A DNA stretch of 7,700 nucleotides. It comes from Spirochaetaceae bacterium (GTDB lineage Bacteria > Spirochaetota > Spirochaetia > Treponematales > Breznakiellaceae). The notes beneath the pieces were generated by a model. It was not told where the DNA came from, did no database searches, and was given only the letters and a program-made list of their open reading frames with translations. The stretch spans positions 1-7,700 of the forward strand of contig JAIRSB010000183.1 of the NCBI GenBank assembly GCA_031255655.1. The letters run 5' to 3'. A program made the translations under genes and the position numbers. Below, piece by piece: positions 5,404-7,700 of this stretch (position 1 is its first letter; each line of letters opens with the position of its first letter).

Positions 5404-7512
5404 CTATTCGTCGCTTTCGTGAACATTGAGAGCGGGCGCCGCTTTGATTACCTCTTCGGCGATTTTGCCGGATATAGGCGAGTAATGCGAGAATTCCACG
5501 CCGAAAGAGCCGGTTCCGCTCGTAATGGAGCGCAGGTCTATTGAGTAACGCAAAAGTTCGTGGGCAGGCACATGAGCTTTCACTTCTTCAATGCCACCCC
5601 CCAAAGACAACTCTCCTAGTATCTTGCCGCGTTTGCTGGAAAGGTCGCTCATCACATCGCCTAGATACTTGCTTTCCACAAAGACATTCAGTTCCATCAC
5701 CGGCTCAAGAAGTATGGGCGCGGCCTGTTTCATGGCTTCACGGAAGGCGCTACGGGCTGCCAGTTTGAATGACAGCTCCGATGAGTCAACCGGATGATGC
5801 TTGCCATCAACGAGCTTTACCTCGACATCCACAACAGGATACCCCGCGGCAACACCGCGGGACATAGCCTCCGCAATCCCCTTTTCAACACCGGGTATGT
5901 AGTTTTTAGGAACAGCACCGCCGAAAATTGCGTTGACAAATTTGTAGCCGTCATTGCGAGGCAGCGGCGTTATCTCAAGCATAACCTTTCCGTATTGCCC
6001 GTGTCCGCCCGTCTGTTTCTTGTGCGTGTATTCGGACGCCGCAGGCTTCGTAATCGTTTCGCGGTATGCGACGCGGGGAATATGCGTATTAACATCAATC
6101 TTTTGGATATGCTTCGCCTTTTCCAAAATCATGTTGATGTGGAATTCCCCCATGCCGGATATAACAGTCTCCTTTGTTTCGTGGTTAAAGACGCAGCTGA
6201 AAGTGTGGTCTTCTTCAGCGGCGCGCGCTAAGAAATCGCCTAGCTTGTCCTCATTCTTCTTTTCGACGGGGCTTACGGCGAGCGAATGAACCGGAGCAGG
6301 CAGGCGCAGCGGCACAAAATGCCATCCGGTATTCGCGGAAGCTACAGTATCGTTTGTTTTCATTGTCGCGGATTTGGTGGCTATGCCGACATCTCCGGCG
6401 TTCAGTTCCCGAACCTCTTCCAGCTTCCTGCCTATGCAGGTAAAAAGTTTACCGGTGCGCTCTTTTTTGTTTTCGGTAACGTTGAATATGTCGGAATCTG
6501 GTATCAATTTTCCGCCTATTACCTTTATCCACGACAGTTTGCCGGAAAACTGGTCATGATTTGTTTTGATTACAAGCGCGCTAAACGGAGCCGCCGGGTC
6601 AACCGAAATGGGCATTTCCGCGCCGTCCGCGTTTTGCGCTATATCTTTTGACTGTAGCGGCGAAGGGCATACATCGGTAAAGAAATCAAGCATCGGGACG
6701 AGGCCGGAATTTTTTAGTGCGGCGGCGGCGAAAACCGGAATGCACCTGCCCTCCGCAAGAGCTTCGCTAAGTCCTTTTAGAATTTCGTCCAGTTTCAGCG
6801 AACCGGAGTTAAGGAATTTTTCCATCAGATCGTCATCCCCGTCTGCCGCGGCTTCCGCGGCTTTTCCCAGAGCCGCCGCTGCCGTCTCTTTGAAGGCGGC
6901 CGGGATTTCCGCCTCTTCCTCGATGGACGCGGAAGACGCTAAGTATGCCCTCTGATTCAGGACATCAATAACCCCCGCGTAATCCGCCGCGGCAGATGCC
7001 GCGGGATTGGCGCCGCCGCCCATAGGCAGCGTAACGGGGACGGCGTTCACTTTGAATTTCGCTTTGATGTCGGCAAGAACTCGCTCAAAATCAGATTTAA
7101 CGTCATCCAATTTTGTGATGACGATGCCGCGGGGTTTCCTGCGTCCGTCAAGATTGCGCCATAATTTTATGGTCTCTATCTGAACTCCCGCCTTGCCGTC
7201 CACCGCGACAAGCGCGAACTCACAGGCGCGGTAGGTCAAAATCACATCGCCCACAAAGTCCGATGCGCCGGGCGTGTCAAAAATGTTTATTTTTTTATCG
7301 CCGCGCTTGACATTCGCCATAGCCGCGTGTATGGAAATCTTATGTTCCAACTCTTCCGGCGCAGAATCGCTTACCGTTTTGCCGGACTCGACGCTTTCCG
7401 GCCTCGCGATTACGCCGCCCGCGAAAAGCAGCCGCTCGAACAGCGTTGTCTTCCCTGTGCCGTCATGTCCCGAAATCGAGACATTTCTAATCGAATCGGT
7501 CGGAAAATCCAT
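5404..7512 (-). CDS. fusA: Elongation factor G-like GTPase, EFG II type
   Basis: This is a 702-residue translational GTPase with the full EF-G domain order: GTPase with G' insert, then domains II to V. Seen: G1 GHDGTGKT (15-22), G3 DTPG (79-82), G4 TKLD (133-136), an alanine-rich G' stretch near 170-245, domain IV KKQTGGHGQYGKV and HPVDSSELSFKLA, and domain V GDVMSDLSSKRGKILG. Canonical EF-G has DTPGHVDF, NKxD and RGITI; here these read DTPGASDF, TKLD and HKISI. That pattern, together with KKQTGGHGQYG, matches the EFG II paralogues such as Thermus EF-G-2, not the main translocase. The cell probably has a separate canonical fusA elsewhere. The family role is not firmly settled. I start at the ATG at 7512 because GGAGG lies six bases upstream; an in-frame TTG at 7545 adds 11 unlike residues. 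The gene is the first of a likely two-gene unit with ilvE. Confidence 0.93.
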   Translation of the reverse strand: MDFPTDSIRNVSISGHDGTGKTTLFERLLFAGGVIARPESVESGKTVSDSAPEELEHKISIHAAMANVKRGDKKINIFDTPGASDFVGDVILTYRACEFALVAVDGKAGVQIETIKLWRNLDGRRKPRGIVITKLDDVKSDFERVLADIKAKFKVNAVPVTLPMGGGANPAASAAADYAGVIDVLNQRAYLASSASIEEEAEIPAAFKETAAAALGKAAEAAADGDDDLMEKFLNSGSLKLDEILKGLSEALAEGRCIPVFAAAALKNSGLVPMLDFFTDVCPSPLQSKDIAQNADGAEMPISVDPAAPFSALVIKTNHDQFSGKLSWIKVIGGKLIPDSDIFNVTENKKERTGKLFTCIGRKLEEVRELNAGDVGIATKSATMKTNDTVASANTGWHFVPLRLPAPVHSLAVSPVEKKNEDKLGDFLARAAEEDHTFSCVFNHETKETVISGMGEFHINMILEKAKHIQKIDVNTHIPRVAYRETITKPAASEYTHKKQTGGHGQYGKVMLEITPLPRNDGYKFVNAIFGGAVPKNYIPGVEKGIAEAMSRGVAAGYPVVDVEVKLVDGKHHPVDSSELSFKLAARSAFREAMKQAAPILLEPVMELNVFVESKYLGDVMSDLSSKRGKILGELSLGGGIEEVKAHVPAHELLRYSIDLRSITSGTGSFGVEFSHYSPISGKIAEEVIKAAPALNVHESDE
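5843..5861. repeat. Intragenic inverted repeat, CCGCGG pair 1
   Basis: CCCGCGG and CCGCGGG flank the five-base loop CAACA, a perfect 7-bp stem inside the domain IV region of the EF-G-like gene. It is one of three such paired CCGCGG palindromes in this gene. Confidence 0.6.
6845..6861. repeat. Intragenic inverted repeat, CCGCGG pair 2
   Basis: GCCGCGG and CCGCGGC flank the three-base loop CTT, a perfect 7-bp stem. It lies in the alanine-rich part of the G' insert, where GCC and GCG alanine codons partly account for it. Confidence 0.55.
6987..7004. repeat. Intragenic inverted repeat, CCGCGG pair 3
   Basis: CCGCGGC and GCCGCGG flank the four-base loop AGAT, a perfect 7-bp stem in the EF-G-like gene. 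It also encodes an alanine run near the start of the G' insert. Confidence 0.55.
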
Positions 7513-7659
7513 AAGAAACCTCCATGAAAAACCACGGCTTCCCAAAAATCGCTGTTTTCAGGAAGGTAGTCCTGAAATTCGCAGTTTTGCAAAGCTGAAT
7601 AAAACCGCATGGAAGCCGTCTCGAAAGCGCGTTTAATCAGAGTCGGACGCGGTCTCCAT
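7513..7659 (-). promoter_or_regulatory. Structured 5' leader of the EF-G-like gene
   Basis: No protein gene is supported in 7546-7700, and this stretch appears to be an untranslated leader of about 147 bases. On the minus strand ACGGCTTCC (7619-7611) pairs perfectly with GGAAGCCGT (7542-7534). This closes a region holding two adjacent hairpins. One is TTTGC/GCGAA (7593-7589 with 7582-7578, one G-U pair). The other is an 8-bp perfect stem, TTTCAGGA/TCCTGAAA (7577-7570 with 7563-7556), with the 6-base loop CTACCT. Together they make a three-way junction. An upstream hairpin can form from CGCGT (7651-7647) with ACGCG (7632-7628). The 5' closing strand overlaps CTTCCATG (7615-7608), which can instead pair with the ribosome binding site. 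I recognise no known riboswitch or ribosomal-protein leader. The pairings are read directly; regulation is inferred. Confidence 0.45.
7519..7523 (-). promoter_or_regulatory. Ribosome binding site of the EF-G-like gene
   Basis: A perfect GGAGG lies six bases before the ATG at 7512 on the minus strand, which fixes the start. It is part of CATGGAGG (7526-7519), which is complementary, with one G-U pair, to CTTCCATG (7615-7608) upstream in the same leader. Confidence 0.85.
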
Positions 7660-7665
7660 CCAGTC

Positions 7666-7694
7666 ATTTTACACCATCAAACGCCGGTTATCAA
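7666..7694 (-). promoter_or_regulatory. Sigma-70-type promoter for the EF-G-like gene and ilvE
   Basis: On the minus strand TTGATA (7694-7689) and TAAAAT (7671-7666) are separated by exactly 17 bases. Each matches the housekeeping consensus at five of six positions. The expected transcription start is near 7659, giving a leader of about 147 bases before the ATG at 7512. It is the only convincing promoter I see in the window. Confidence 0.65.
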
Positions 7695-7700
7695 GCAAAT

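Noticed and set aside
5794..6651. Several plus-strand frames of about 110-145 codons opposite the EF-G-like gene.
   Set aside because: They lie opposite conserved EF-G domains II-IV, and their translations look like reverse complements of coding sequence.
7410..7667. An 85-codon minus-strand frame beginning in the EF-G-like promoter and running into the gene in another frame.
   Set aside because: Its ATG at 7667 overlaps the predicted -10 box and so would lie upstream of the transcript start, it has no ribosome binding site, and it overlaps the EF-G-like start by about 100 bases. Its composition is not absurd, so a leader peptide from the internal ATG at 7610 is possible but unsupported.
1..7700. 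An undescribed defence, mobile or biosynthetic gene system.
   Set aside because: All five genes belong to well-known families, gene packing is regular, and there are no mobile-element ends, repeats of CRISPR type or unknown proteins.

Overview
The window looks like an ordinary bacterial chromosome segment of about 50% G+C, densely packed with five protein genes in two convergent groups. No phage, insertion sequence, CRISPR array, tRNA or rRNA is visible. By recollection of family sequences, the branched-chain aminotransferase and the second EF-G type resemble spirochaete (Treponema-like) proteins. That assignment is tentative, because no database could be searched.

The plus-strand group runs from 1 to 4273. 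It holds uvrB (5' end cut off by the window), a lysyl-tRNA-synthetase-like EpmA/GenX protein, and a 12-helix MFS transporter. The transporter probably starts at a TTG that overlaps the epmA stop codon by 4 bases. The minus-strand group is read from 7700 down to 4270. It holds a strong sigma-70-type promoter, a structured leader of about 147 bases, an EF-G-like GTPase of the EFG II type, and a branched-chain aminotransferase (ilvE). The two groups meet tail to tail, sharing the four bases 4270-4273 between their stop codons, so there is no room for a terminator between them.

Functionally this is a mix: nucleotide excision repair (UvrB), likely EF-P modification (EpmA), export of an unknown solute (MFS), a translation-factor paralogue (EFG II) and branched-chain amino acid metabolism (IlvE). 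EpmA and EFG II both act at or near the ribosome, but they lie on opposite strands and nothing here shows that they work together.

I do not see a new multi-gene system. The most interesting item is the leader of the EF-G-like gene. It can fold into a three-way junction that leaves the ribosome binding site free, and one strand of the closing helix can instead pair with that ribosome binding site. Secondary points are an alanine in place of the catalytic histidine in EF-G-like switch II, isoleucine substitutions next to UvrB helicase motif VI, and three paired CCGCGG palindromes inside the EF-G-like gene.
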